DNA of 52,841 bases, taken from NCBI GenBank assembly GCA_049652745.1, contig JBASEY010000003.1:1-52841 (forward strand), in the 5' to 3' direction. Source of the DNA: JBASEY01 sp049652745 (GTDB lineage: Bacteria; CSSED10-310). The notes beneath the pieces are model-generated. The model did not search any database. It was not told where the DNA came from and saw only the letters and a program-made list of their open reading frames with translations. The position numbers were made by a program, and so were the translations under genes. Shown in pieces: positions 8,767-17,700 of this stretch (position 1 is its first letter; each line of letters opens with the position of its first letter).

Positions 8767-9090
8767 TCAAATATCCGGGTTAACCAAAACTCCATTTCCG
8801 GCATAATCCATAAATAGAGATTTTTTGGATTTCCATTCTTCAGGCGTAAATGCAGACGCTTCAATAGGAGCAAAAACCTTGTAAATGGCTTCAGTCAAAA
8901 TATCAATGCGTTCCCAATAACTTTTATCGGAAAAACTTGACGAGATGACAATCAGATCGATATCGCTATCTTCACGGGCTGTGCCTGTTGCATGAGAACC
9001 ATATAAAATCAGTTGCTCAACTTGGATATCAGTTGACTCCAAAGCTTTTTTGAATTGTCTAATGATTTTCAAAACTGATTTTTGATCCAT
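8767..9090 (-). CDS. MNT-type nucleotidyltransferase (MntA-like antitoxin)
   Basis: 107 residues. Residues ~27-46 read LILYGSHATGTAREDSDIDL, the minimal nucleotidyltransferase signature (G-S-x(n)-G-x-x-x-x-x-S-D-I-D-L) with both catalytic Asp residues. Proteins of this kind pair with HEPN proteins, and in studied cases AMPylate the HEPN toxin to silence it. The upstream HEPN gene overlaps it by 22 nt, so they form one operon. Confidence 0.8.
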   Translation of the reverse strand: MDQKSVLKIIRQFKKALESTDIQVEQLILYGSHATGTAREDSDIDLIVISSSFSDKSYWERIDILTEAIYKVFAPIEASAFTPEEWKSKKSLFMDYAGNGVLVNPDI

Positions 9091-9449
9091 TTTAACAAGT
9101 CTTTGCTTCTTGTCATTATATCATGTGTGACTTCCTTGGTATAAGCAGCTTGTATTTTGGCCAGATCATCCGGATAACGAGTGTCAACGCTGGCCGTATT
9201 CAGCTTGACAATAAATGTTACAACGTTCTTTTCAAGTTTTTTTCCGATTTTTTTCAACAGATAAAGCAAATTATTTGTTTTAGGAGGCGCATCAGCCAAC
9301 TCTTTGCCATAGAGGCCTTTCAGAGCTTTTTCGATGGACCGGTGACACATGAAAACAGCATAGAAATAACGACCAGCATCATACAATACATCGGCGGTAT
9401 CCATATCGTAATCTGCTAGTTTCATCCATTCTTCGTGTTTGTTACCCAT
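9069..9449 (-). CDS. HEPN-domain protein, partner of the nucleotidyltransferase
   Basis: About 126 residues from the ATG at 9449, which has AAAGGAT 8 nt upstream. (The longer frame starts at 9515 but adds an unlikely basic leader.) The core reads MKLADYDMDTADVLYDAGRY, then FYAVFMCHRSIEKALKGLYG. This is the helix-rich HEPN pattern with the conserved x-A-x-x-x-C-(H/Q)-x-x-I-E-K-A-L-K motif. HEPN proteins of this class form RNase toxins or accessory partners with MNT proteins. I do not see a clean R-x4-6-H motif, so RNase activity is uncertain. Confidence 0.75.
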   Translation of the reverse strand: MGNKHEEWMKLADYDMDTADVLYDAGRYFYAVFMCHRSIEKALKGLYGKELADAPPKTNNLLYLLKKIGKKLEKNVVTFIVKLNTASVDTRYPDDLAKIQAAYTKEVTHDIMTRSKDLLKWIKNQF

Positions 9450-9714
9450 AAAATATCCTTTCCCCCTCAAAAGCCTTCTTATTGCCGCTAAATCCATTGT
9501 GCACAACAATATCATTCAGCTGTTTCTTTCTTATCCAACGAATTTAAGCACACTTGTTCTTGAATATCAAAACCGACCACATTGTAATATTTGATATCTG
9601 AAACATCTTGGTTATAGACGAATGAATCGAAAATGGATTAATTCTCTGGCTTGTTTTTACATATTCAGGAAATCATGAATCGACATGATTATCTTATTGT
9701 TTCAACCGGTTGAA

Positions 9715-10323
9715 TTATTTGGAAATTCCCATATAAACCTTATGAATGGTTTCATATAGCTTACTGTAAGGGACAGCAGTTCCGGCCAATGATTCAAGAC
9801 TTCGCAGCGTTATCGATTGTTGATTGCCTCTATGAGCATCCAGAGCAATTGTAGGCAGAACATAGAATTTCCATTGATCAACATTTAGAGGATCAATTGT
9901 AGGTTTATGTTTATGGGCCAGCAAAGCGAAAACATAAACCTCTGCTTGCCGCCGAGACTCATTTTCTTGGGTGTTTGTTTCCGAATTCCATGCGCGAGTC
10001 TGGGGAATTCCGAACAAAATGGTTGAATACTGCTTTTGAGACCAACTTTGAATATAAGCTGCGGATTTGACTTCCACGGTAATTCCTTCGGGAGTAATCA
10101 GATCGTATGCTCCCCATTCTTCTCGAACACTTTTCAATTCAATTCCCAGAGCAGTAGCAACAATGAACTCCGCCAGAATACCACGGGTTGCATTGCTGAC
10201 AAGATCGGACACACTCCATCGCCAGAAATCGAGCAGTGTATAACCAAGAGGTTTTTCGCTTACGTGAAGCGGTTCGTCGCCGCATTTAAGGGTTGGAATT
10301 ATGCGTGATAAATCATTCGGCAT
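9715..10323 (-). CDS. PD-(D/E)XK-like nuclease, hypothetical
   Basis: 202 residues. The start has AAAGGAG 7 nt upstream. RGILAEFIVATALG (Glu52) is followed by GAYDLITPEGITVEVKSAAY, which gives Asp74, Glu84-x-Lys86 and Gln92. This is the catalytic layout of the restriction-endonuclease fold. The conserved WxAYDL-x-TP-x-G-I-x-x-EVKSxAYxQSW context is typical of uncharacterised nuclease-like proteins. It is the second gene of a two-gene operon, 38 nt behind 10362-10676. No methyltransferase lies nearby, so this is not a standard restriction-modification unit. Confidence 0.6.
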   Translation of the reverse strand: MPNDLSRIIPTLKCGDEPLHVSEKPLGYTLLDFWRWSVSDLVSNATRGILAEFIVATALGIELKSVREEWGAYDLITPEGITVEVKSAAYIQSWSQKQYSTILFGIPQTRAWNSETNTQENESRRQAEVYVFALLAHKHKPTIDPLNVDQWKFYVLPTIALDAHRGNQQSITLRSLESLAGTAVPYSKLYETIHKVYMGISK

Positions 10324-10361
10324 TCATGTTCTCCTTTCACCAAAAGACAGGTTTTTCCGCT

Positions 10362-10676
10362 TTATTCACGCAAAACCTTTTTGATGTCCTTGAGACTTGC
10401 TTTCACCTGTCTCAGTTGTTTTTCCTTTTCTTTGCGTTCGGCAATTTGTTTGGCGATTTCCCTGACTTTTGGGGAGTTATCTTTCCCTAGATACAAGAAT
10501 TTTATTTTGTCATCAGCCCTATAAGCTAAATATGAATAGACGTTGTTGTTCCTTTTTTTTCGAGAGATGGACCCTTTAGGAAGTTTTTCGATTGCTTTAC
10601 TGTAAATAACAACAAGCTTTTGAAGTCGATCATATTCTTCTTTCAAAATATGCTGGACGATACTCACAAAGATCAA
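10362..10676 (-). CDS. Small basic coiled-coil protein, hypothetical
   Basis: 104 residues. The TTG start has AAAGGGG upstream. LPKGSISRKKRNNNVYSYLAY is followed by KIKFLYLGKDNS, then a Lys/Glu-rich coiled coil (IAKQIAERKEKEKQLRQ). Similar small proteins with a YxYLxYR ... YLGK pattern occur beside toxin-antitoxin and AbiEii genes. It leads the nuclease operon, and an inverted-repeat array sits just upstream, so it may bind DNA or RNA and autoregulate; that is inference. Confidence 0.55.
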   Translation of the reverse strand: MIFVSIVQHILKEEYDRLQKLVVIYSKAIEKLPKGSISRKKRNNNVYSYLAYRADDKIKFLYLGKDNSPKVREIAKQIAERKEKEKQLRQVKASLKDIKKVLRE

Positions 10677-10686
10677 GCCCCTTTCA

Positions 10687-10782
10687 TGCCTAACACTTAG
10701 TTAAAATATTACAGGAGGTTAGGCAAGTACGTCAAGGGCGATTGTGCCTAACACTCTATTTATTTTTAAGAATTGTTAGGTA
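10687..10782. promoter_or_regulatory. Two tandem inverted-repeat operator candidates
   Basis: TGCCTAAC (10687) pairs with GTTAGGCA (10718). A second copy has TGCCTAAC (10745) and GTTAGGTA (10775). Both left arms continue as ACACT. The arms are ~30 nt apart in each copy. They lie directly upstream of the small-protein/nuclease operon, which suggests a repressor-binding site. Confidence 0.45.
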
Positions 10783-10911
10783 AACTGATTTCGGCTGAAT
10801 CTTACTCTTCCAACCTTTAGTCAGAAACCGTTTTGTTAGCAGGAAGGATTTGATCTGTTGTAACACTTGAAGGGTTAGGGGTGAAAGTACAGATGTCTGT
10901 CCCCGAAAAAC

Positions 10912-10955
10912 AGCCCCCCTTCTCCAGCAATGGAGAAGGGGCCGGGGGATGAGGT
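10912..10955. repeat. REP-like palindrome, copy 2
   Basis: CCTTCTCCAGCAATGGAGAAGG hairpin followed by GGCCGGGGGATGAGGTC. Inverted with respect to the copy at 4893. Confidence 0.6.
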
Positions 10956-11103
10956 CTATCCAGATGGTACCCACTATCTTTTCAATTATCTTCAGCCGCT
11001 CCGACCGAGACCGCTTTAACGCGAATCGTCGGCGATTAAAATTGGAGGTCTGTCCCTATCTATTTGACTGGTTATTGAATATCAACTTCACATCCCAAAT
11101 AAC

Positions 11104-11207
11104 TGTTTGAACACGCTTTCAAAGATTACAAAGATGGGCACGATGAGATTCCAAGAAAGAAAAGACTAATCCTGTTAATCCTTTAATCCTGTAATCGTGT
11201 TCAGACA
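11104..11207. repeat. Inverted-repeat element, copy A
   Basis: TGTTTGAACACG and CGTGTTCAGACA bracket ~80 nt that contains ATCCTGTTAATCC / TTTAATCCTGTAATC short repeats. A second copy is at 12695-12798. This could be a small non-autonomous element or a structured RNA. Confidence 0.5.
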
Positions 11208-11458
11208 AAGTAGCGCTCTTCGAGTGCAGTTTCTAGTTTCTTGTTCCTGGTTAGGTTTGAGAGAGACTTATATTATGTGAATTATTTTAATGGTGCTAAA
11301 TAACTTTAGATTCTGAAGACTAATACTTGGATATTGGTTATTGGAAATTGGATATTGGTTATTGAAAGAAAATCAGCCTCTCAGCCCTTTTGTCTAACCT
11401 CTACCAGTTTTATTTACTTTCTCCAACATGCCGCCAAGGCTGCTGTCAAGCGCAAGCG

Positions 11459-11656
11459 CTATTTTTTCCAGATGCTGAGATAAAAAACCTGCCCTTCAAC
11501 GGTAAAGGAGCTGGGCGCTATGAGCAATTCCTGGTCTGTTGCAACATATATCAGGCCCTTTCCAACGTTGAACTGGCCGAGTTTTTCGTTACTCTTGAGG
11601 AGACGCTTGGCTTCCTGTTCAGCCAATTCAATAACATTTCCAGTAAAATTGATCAT
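11459..11656 (-). CDS. Small hypothetical protein
   Basis: 65 residues. The ATG at 11656 has GGAGGGAG upstream with good spacing. A helical N-terminus (VIELAEQEAKRLLKSNEKLG) is followed by a beta-rich part (GKGLIYVATDQELLIAPSSF). The same DNA is also open on the plus strand, but that frame lacks a ribosome site. Family unknown. Confidence 0.5.
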   Translation of the reverse strand: MINFTGNVIELAEQEAKRLLKSNEKLGQFNVGKGLIYVATDQELLIAPSSFTVEGQVFYLSIWKK

Positions 11657-11769
11657 ATCGACTCCCTCCAGTGATCAATAATTTCCTATAATAACTATTC
11701 TTAGTAGCTCTGAAATAATAAACCCATTTGAAGTTTTGGTCATTTAACGTATTCCACAGGGGCACATGA

Positions 11770-12303
11770 TTAATAGGGGCCACGCTCGTAAATTGCCCGG
11801 TGTTTACCTGGCCAATCGCAAATCGGATTGGTACAAATTGTCCAGTAATTATCATGGTAATCAATTGCGCCCAGGTCTTTGTGAAATGTATAGGTATCGC
11901 CACCGCATCGCGGACAGTTTTTCTCTTCTTTAGTTAAGGTAGTACCACCTGGGCGAAATTCTGTTCCTGAAATTAGGTAAAAATTTTCGAAGGTCTGAGG
12001 AGCAGCCATCAACTTTTTCTTCATTATCGGTAAAAACTTTTCCGAATCGTAAATCGCAAAATTTCTTCCTTCAATAGCATCATAAATCTTATGGCAAGAG
12101 GGACAATAGCGGGCGGAAGCACACTCGTAAAAAGCCCCATACTCCAAATCGTCGCCATAAAATGTACCTTCGTATAGGCAGTGGGGACACTTTAAATTCG
12201 GAAGCCAGACGATTTTTCCTCTGTCTGGTAAATATCTTTTCGTTTCACCATTACTATTCATTTCTTTGCAAATAGTCAGAAAACTTTTCAGCCAATCCCT
12301 CAT
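11770..12303 (-). CDS. Zinc-ribbon protein, hypothetical
   Basis: About 177 residues from the ATG at 12303, which has AGGAGG 9 nt upstream. An alternative ATG at 12339 with AAGGAT adds 12 residues. Two Cys4 zinc ribbons are visible: CPHC ... CPSC in the middle, and CPRCGG ... CTNPIC near the C-terminus (ending CDWPGKHRAIYERGP). No catalytic motif seen. With the small gene at 11459 it lies between the two ~500-bp repeats, so the pair could move or be lost as a unit. Confidence 0.6.
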   Translation of the reverse strand: MRDWLKSFLTICKEMNSNGETKRYLPDRGKIVWLPNLKCPHCLYEGTFYGDDLEYGAFYECASARYCPSCHKIYDAIEGRNFAIYDSEKFLPIMKKKLMAAPQTFENFYLISGTEFRPGGTTLTKEEKNCPRCGGDTYTFHKDLGAIDYHDNYWTICTNPICDWPGKHRAIYERGPY

Positions 12304-12460
12304 TTCATTTTGCCTCCTAACAGATAGGTACCCTTTCATCTATAATATCCTTGAATAGCAATCATAGGAAGTTGTAACACAAATGTAAAAAATAGGACAA
12401 ATGGAGCTCTAATCTTAGGAAAAGATAAAGTCTGTCCCCTGAATGTCCCCGAAAAACAAC

Positions 12461-12503
12461 TCCCCTTCTCCAGCCATGGAGAAGGGGCCGGGGGATGAGG
12501 TCA
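12461..12503. repeat. REP-like palindrome, copy 3
   Basis: CCCCTTCTCCAGCCATGG then AGAAGGGG, followed by CCGGGGGATGAGGTC. The stem is near perfect. Confidence 0.6.
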
Positions 12504-12694
12504 ATCCAGATGATACCAACAATCCTCTGAATTATCTTCCGCTGCTTCGACCGACCCCGCTTTAACAAGATTCGTCGGCGATTAAAATTGGAAGTCTGTC
12601 CCCTAAAAGTACAGATGTCTGTCCCCAATTGATAGTTACTGATGTCTAACATTTGGTTGCTGCTTATTGAATATTGACCTCAAATCCCAATGTC

Positions 12695-12798
12695 TGTTTG
12701 AACACGATTCCAAAGATTATAATGATGGACACGATTAGATTCCGAGAAAGACAAGACTAATCCCGGTAATCCTTTAATCCCGTAATCGTGTTCAGACA
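12695..12798. repeat. Inverted-repeat element, copy B
   Basis: TGTTTGAACACGATT and AATCGTGTTCAGACA form 15-nt arms with one mismatch. Same interior pattern as copy A. Confidence 0.55.
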
Positions 12799-12980
12799 AA
12801 GGAGCGCTCTTCGAGCGCGCTTTCTGGTTCCTGGTTTCTAGTTCCTAGTTGGGCTTTTGGGGAGATTCATATTATGCGTGTTATCTTAATGGAGCAAAAT
12901 TACAATGCATTCTGAAATCTAAACACTTGGAAATTGGTGATTGGACATTGGATATTGGATATTGAAAGTAAACGTATTCG

Positions 12981-14687
12981 CTAAAGATACCCCAGCCTCT
13001 TCAATCGCTCCTGAATTTCCCGTGATTCACTTTTCGTGTAAGGCACCGGTTTGTCGCCGCCTTTGGTCATATCTTCGTCTATATTACTATCCCTAAAAAC
13101 ATTTTGGGAAAGCGCCTTGAATAACGGAATACCGTCCAGGTCTTTGGTCTCAACGCCAAATAATGACAAAACCGAGGCGCCTATATCTTCCAGACACGGA
13201 ATCCGCTGGTCGTCCAAATACATCGGCGCATTTGAGATCAACACTCCGAACGGTCTGTGACTTCCGTTCATCGATCCTCCTTTACGACCACGAATTTCTT
13301 GTTCAGGAAGTATGGATAAAATCGGGCCGGGAGACGGAGCATTCCAGAGAGTGACTGTATAATCCCCGTCCATTGCTGGAACGACTATCAAATCAGGAAT
13401 CCATTCCAAAGCCGGACCAGTATATAAGCCATGTTTAAAATAGATTCGGCTGATAAGCGGGTTGCCGGTAACAGGATCCTTAAGGCTTGACAGGGCAGTC
13501 TTTATCTCGCCTAGAATCTGATCACGTTGATCGACGCTATAGGATTTTCCAAAAGGAAACCGTTCATCATTCAACCAGACGGACGGGAAATAATTCAGTT
13601 CATCTGAAAACGCGATACTGTTTTTCAAATCGGCGTATGCCAGCCGATGTCTGCTTTCCAGAAAATCCAGGATACTGCGTGGCGCATAACGGAAAAACCA
13701 CTCCCCAATTTGAGCCGGCAGCATAAAAGCAAGTTTTCTCAGCCAAGATTGCTTGGGTTGATTGGCTTTGGACTCAGAGTAGTTGTGATCAAAAGTTGTA
13801 TGATGATTTGAGCTCTGGTTGCTTCGATAGGTGAAAAACCCGTGTTCAGCCAGGGCTCTATTCAGGCTGAGCAGCCGATTCCCCGTACCGCCGCTGCCAT
13901 GATCTGACACCACCAAAACAAGAGTTTCAGGATCGGCCAAACTGACCAGCCTGCCGACGGAAGTATCCAAACTCTGATAAACTTCATGTAAAAACCCGGA
14001 ATATTTCTTGTCTTCCGGTCTGTGTCGAGGCGATCGGTGATCATGAGCCGCCCAAAAATGATGCGCCGTCGTATCGGATTCAGAAAAAACAATACCAAAA
14101 CAATCCCATTTTTCTTTTTTATAAAGATATTCTGCTATGGCGGTTCGACTGATAATTGTATGACGTATGGTTTCTTGAGCTCTCTCACGCCAATCAGCCG
14201 AGGTGTCCAGCTCTTGAATACCGGCCAGCGTGTAGGCCGAAACATTGCTTTTCAATTCGTCCCACAACGAACGCGGATAACAAAAACTTTTATCGGCCGT
14301 ATAGGCGAGAGGAGAATCGAAACCGGAAATCATGATCCCATTTACAGGCTCAGGGGGATACGTTGTCGGAAACCCGATAGCGGCCACGCGTTTGCCGACT
14401 TGACTCAATCGATTGAAAAAAGTGGACTCCAGCCGATAAGTGCTGTTGATATAGGTGACGGTATAACTGCCTGGCCGACGCACGGCAAAGTCCGTAATGC
14501 CGTGTCGCCCCGGATTGACTCCTGTCAAAAGGGAAGACCATGCCGGGTAAGTGAACGGCGGAATGGTTGACTGCAACTTTGAAAAAACACCAGTGTGAGA
14601 AAGTGATGCCAGATTGGGCAGGCTTCCATCGGCTATCCATTTATCGGTCAATTCCGGATCGAGTCCATCAAGACCGATTATAAGCAC
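12981..14687 (-). CDS. Alkaline-phosphatase-superfamily hydrolase (PF01663-type), paralog 1
   Basis: 568 residues, GTG start, weak ribosome site. The fold's metal and nucleophile positions are visible: IGLDGLD (Asp7), PPFTYPAWSS (Thr46 as likely nucleophile), LTGVNPGRHGI, ESDTTAHHFW, VVSDHGSGG, and a late His in NGSHRPFG. Known relatives are phosphodiesterases, nucleotide pyrophosphatases and phosphomutase-like enzymes; the substrate cannot be read from sequence. No signal peptide. The last residues, ERLKRLGYL, match the tails of three neighbours. It is the last gene of the cluster, 31 nt behind the 1081-residue fusion. Confidence 0.8.
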   Translation of the reverse strand: MLIIGLDGLDPELTDKWIADGSLPNLASLSHTGVFSKLQSTIPPFTYPAWSSLLTGVNPGRHGITDFAVRRPGSYTVTYINSTYRLESTFFNRLSQVGKRVAAIGFPTTYPPEPVNGIMISGFDSPLAYTADKSFCYPRSLWDELKSNVSAYTLAGIQELDTSADWRERAQETIRHTIISRTAIAEYLYKKEKWDCFGIVFSESDTTAHHFWAAHDHRSPRHRPEDKKYSGFLHEVYQSLDTSVGRLVSLADPETLVLVVSDHGSGGTGNRLLSLNRALAEHGFFTYRSNQSSNHHTTFDHNYSESKANQPKQSWLRKLAFMLPAQIGEWFFRYAPRSILDFLESRHRLAYADLKNSIAFSDELNYFPSVWLNDERFPFGKSYSVDQRDQILGEIKTALSSLKDPVTGNPLISRIYFKHGLYTGPALEWIPDLIVVPAMDGDYTVTLWNAPSPGPILSILPEQEIRGRKGGSMNGSHRPFGVLISNAPMYLDDQRIPCLEDIGASVLSLFGVETKDLDGIPLFKALSQNVFRDSNIDEDMTKGGDKPVPYTKSESREIQERLKRLGYL

Positions 14688-14718
14688 CCTGCGAAAGGGA
14701 AACGTTGACAGTGAGTTT

Positions 14719-17700
14719 TTACTGGATATAACCCAATTCTCTCATTTTGTGGAGCTCATCATCCGTCAGTTCACGAATTTGACGCTCGACGGCTCCCGTT
14801 AATGCCGCTTCCCGAGCCGCCTGTAGAGCATTCTGCATATCCGAATAAAGAACGGGTTCATGTGCTGCACGGTTGTCGCGTTCTCTCGGGTCGGTATCCA
14901 AACGATACAGTTCTTTTTCCGGCAGCCCGCGAGGATTACCGGGATTCGCATTCAAAATTTTCCAGGGTCCATCGATAAACGCCTTTAAAATATTTCCTTC
15001 ATGATCTTCTTCGGCGAATACCGTGATGTCACGTTGAGTATCTTCGCCGTAGCCGAAAAGGTCTCGACCGGCCTGCATCGAAGTCGGTGCCGGTATTCGT
15101 GCCAGACCAAGCAGAGTCGGTGCGACATCGACGTGTCTGGCGTTGTCGAAACGTGTGGTCGGTGTGATATGACGCGAATTTCCCGCGTCAAGTTTGAAAA
15201 TAAACGGAATATGAATTTGTTCTTGATACAACGTCAGACCGTGCCACCAGCCGCCGTGATCGTAAAACTCTTCACCGTGATCCGCCGTGACAAGCACGAT
15301 GGTGTTATCCCAGAGACCTTCTTTTTTCAGATATTCGAACAACTCACCCATGCGCTGATCCATGTACGTGACTTCGCCGGCATATGTCGAGCGCATCTCT
15401 TCCGCCAAAACCGGATCAGGATCAGGCATCGTCACTCTGGCATAGCCGACACCGTTGAAAGGATGCTTGAAAAACGGATCATGCGTCTCCATATAATGCA
15501 TAAAAATAAAGAATCGGTCGTTTTTGCCGCGCCTGTCCAAATACTCCTGAACCGCTCGATTGACGACGGCGGCTTCCTGGTAATAATGCTGAGGATACTT
15601 TGCCTTCACCAAAAAGCCTTCACGCACTTTACGTAGGATTGAATAATATGTCAGTTTACTGCTGAACTCATCCGCCAGAAAAAAGTAATCCGGCGACAAA
15701 TAGTGATATTCACTGAATCCCTGGTGAAAATTGAATCCTTCCGTGACATTGATATTGTTCGGATAACCCACCGTGTAATAGCCGGCCTGCTGCAGTACTT
15801 CCGCCAACGTCTCGACATCGTCGGGGAGAATATCCGGCTTCAGAAAGGCTTTATGCGCCGACGGATACATAGCCGAGAAAATTGTAGCGACGGAAGGTTT
15901 GGTCCAACTGGCTTGAGAGAAGGCGTTATGGAACCGAATTCCATTGTCGGCGAGTTTGTCCATGACGGGTGAATCCGCATCAAACGCGCCGTAACAGCCC
16001 AAGTGATCGGCTCGAAGCGCGTCACAGACGATCAAAATAATGTTGGGCTTGTCGGCCAGAGCTTGCGGTATTCCTCCGGCAGGCTCCGTTTTGGTTGTGG
16101 ACGCTGACGCAGCAGCGGAAACACCCCAGAAAACCAAGCCTACCAGGAGCAACAAAGCGGTCCATAAAAAAGGCCGTTTTGAATAGGGGTCAGCGAGGCG
16201 TTTGCTTGATTGTTCCCTGAACACACCGATTAGAAATACGAGGCCTGCAACGAGAAGAAGGCCTAAAAGAGCAATTTTCGGTACACCTTGTTCTTTGTAT
16301 AAGTCTCGATTTAAAAGGAATCGCCCCAGGATCAGGATATTGAGTGAGAGCCATCCTGAGAATGCCAGTGCATAGGTTTTGACGCTGCCTTTGATTCTAC
16401 CGAATGCCACGGCGATTGCTCCCATGAAAACGCCGAAACCGATACCGGCGCACACGCCGATCAGGCCATACATAACCATACCGTAAAACAGCATCGAAGG
16501 ACCGAATCCCTTGCTGAAGCCTGTCCAGATGGATTCAAGAAGACCCAGCAAAACACCGGCATAAGCGCCGCCGGCTGCTCCAGAAGATAGACGGGACAAA
16601 AATGCGCGCTTTGCCCAGCCGGTCGTGCGGGGTTCGGTTGAAACCGGACGAAGTTCTTCCAAACCATAATCTTCAGATTTCAACAATGCGTCAAAATCAA
16701 CCTCTTTATCATCCAGAAACAGATATTTCGGTCGATAATCTTTTTTACGTGTCCAAAGAAAAATGGCTCCCGGCAGCGTTGCCAGCTCAACAGCCCAAAA
16801 CCCGAGCGCTGCCGAAACGATCGCCTCGACCGGACCCAATTGATTGCGCAACAGATAATATTGAGCCATCTCCCGAATGCCTTCACCCGCCATCGTGAAC
16901 GGGGTGATGACAGTGGCGAAAATTTGAATCGATGACGCAAACGTGACCTGCCAGAATTCAGCTCGGACAGCCCCGATGGCCAACGCTGTGTAGTAATACA
17001 TAGCCGCTGTCGTGAAATGTACCAGAAAGCTCATCAAAGCGGCGTTGAGCAGCACAATTTTTCTGTCTTTGTATGCTGATGCGGCATTGTTGACGCGGTT
17101 GATAAAACCCTCGAGCTTTTGTTTACCCGGTATCGGGATAAGCGAAATGAACCAGCGAATAATTTTCGGATAAAACATCAACAAGAAGAATAACAGGATG
17201 ACGCCGACGGCGATCGGAAGGGTCATCAACGTTATTTTAGTGGCTTGAGCGCCAAGGATGCTTCGTCCGAAAGGCAGCGCTACCAGAAACGTGATGAACA
17301 GACCGACGATTCCCAGCACTTTTTCGATGACGGTCGCCGCCGTGCATTCAACCGTTCGTCGGCTGAAACGCGATGCGTCATACAGTTTGTATCCGTCAAG
17401 GCCAATCGTTGACGGCAGAAAAGTGCCGATGAATCGGCCTATCAAAAAGCTGCCGAATATGTGATAAAACGGAAAACGAATCCCTTGACCTCGCAGCAAA
17501 TAATGCCACCGAAGAATAGAGCAGAAGACCCCGATCAGTTTGATGAAGATCGCCAGAACAATAAACTGCCAGAATGTTGCCGCTTTGATCCCGGGGAGAT
17601 AATTGACGATCGCCCGAAATGCGGAGACGGTTTCCATAGATAAAAATTTGCCGGCGCGATTGTTTGCCAGATGAACGCTTTGACCTTCCTTGAATTGAAG

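Larger units (their letters stand above)
10895..11365. repeat. ~500-bp direct repeat, copy A
   Basis: A long intergenic block. It contains a REP-like hairpin (10912-10955), a GATTAAAATTGGAGGTCTGTCCC tail, an inverted-repeat element 11104-11207 (arms TGTTTGAACACG and CGTGTTCAGACA), and an ATTGGATATTGGTTATTGG tract. The same blocks in the same order recur at 12443-12966. No gene is seen in it. Confidence 0.7.
12443..12966. repeat. ~500-bp direct repeat, copy B
   Basis: Same order of blocks as copy A: GTCCCCGAAAAACA, the REP-like hairpin (12461-12503), GGCGATTAAAATTGGAAG then TCTGTCCCC, the inverted-repeat element (12695-12798), and TTGGACATTGGATATTGG. It fills the gap between the zinc-ribbon gene and the phosphatase cluster. 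No gene in it. Confidence 0.7.

Noticed and set aside
10756..10974. 72-codon minus ORF with DLIPRPLLHCWRRG
   Set aside because: Reads through the REP-like palindrome; no ribosome site or conserved domain.
11390..11674. 94-codon plus ORF opposite the small 65-residue gene
   Set aside because: Lacks a ribosome site; the minus-strand frame has a strong one.
12362..12652. 96-codon minus ORF with DLIPRPLLHGWRRG
   Set aside because: Same artefact, inside direct repeat copy B.
14022..14570. 182-codon plus-strand ORF inside AP paralog 1
   Set aside because: Antisense shadow of a gene with clear catalytic motifs; its translation is Arg-rich and featureless.
15001..15636. 211-codon plus-strand ORF inside the fusion gene
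   Set aside because: Antisense shadow; the minus strand carries the sulfatase-fold motifs.
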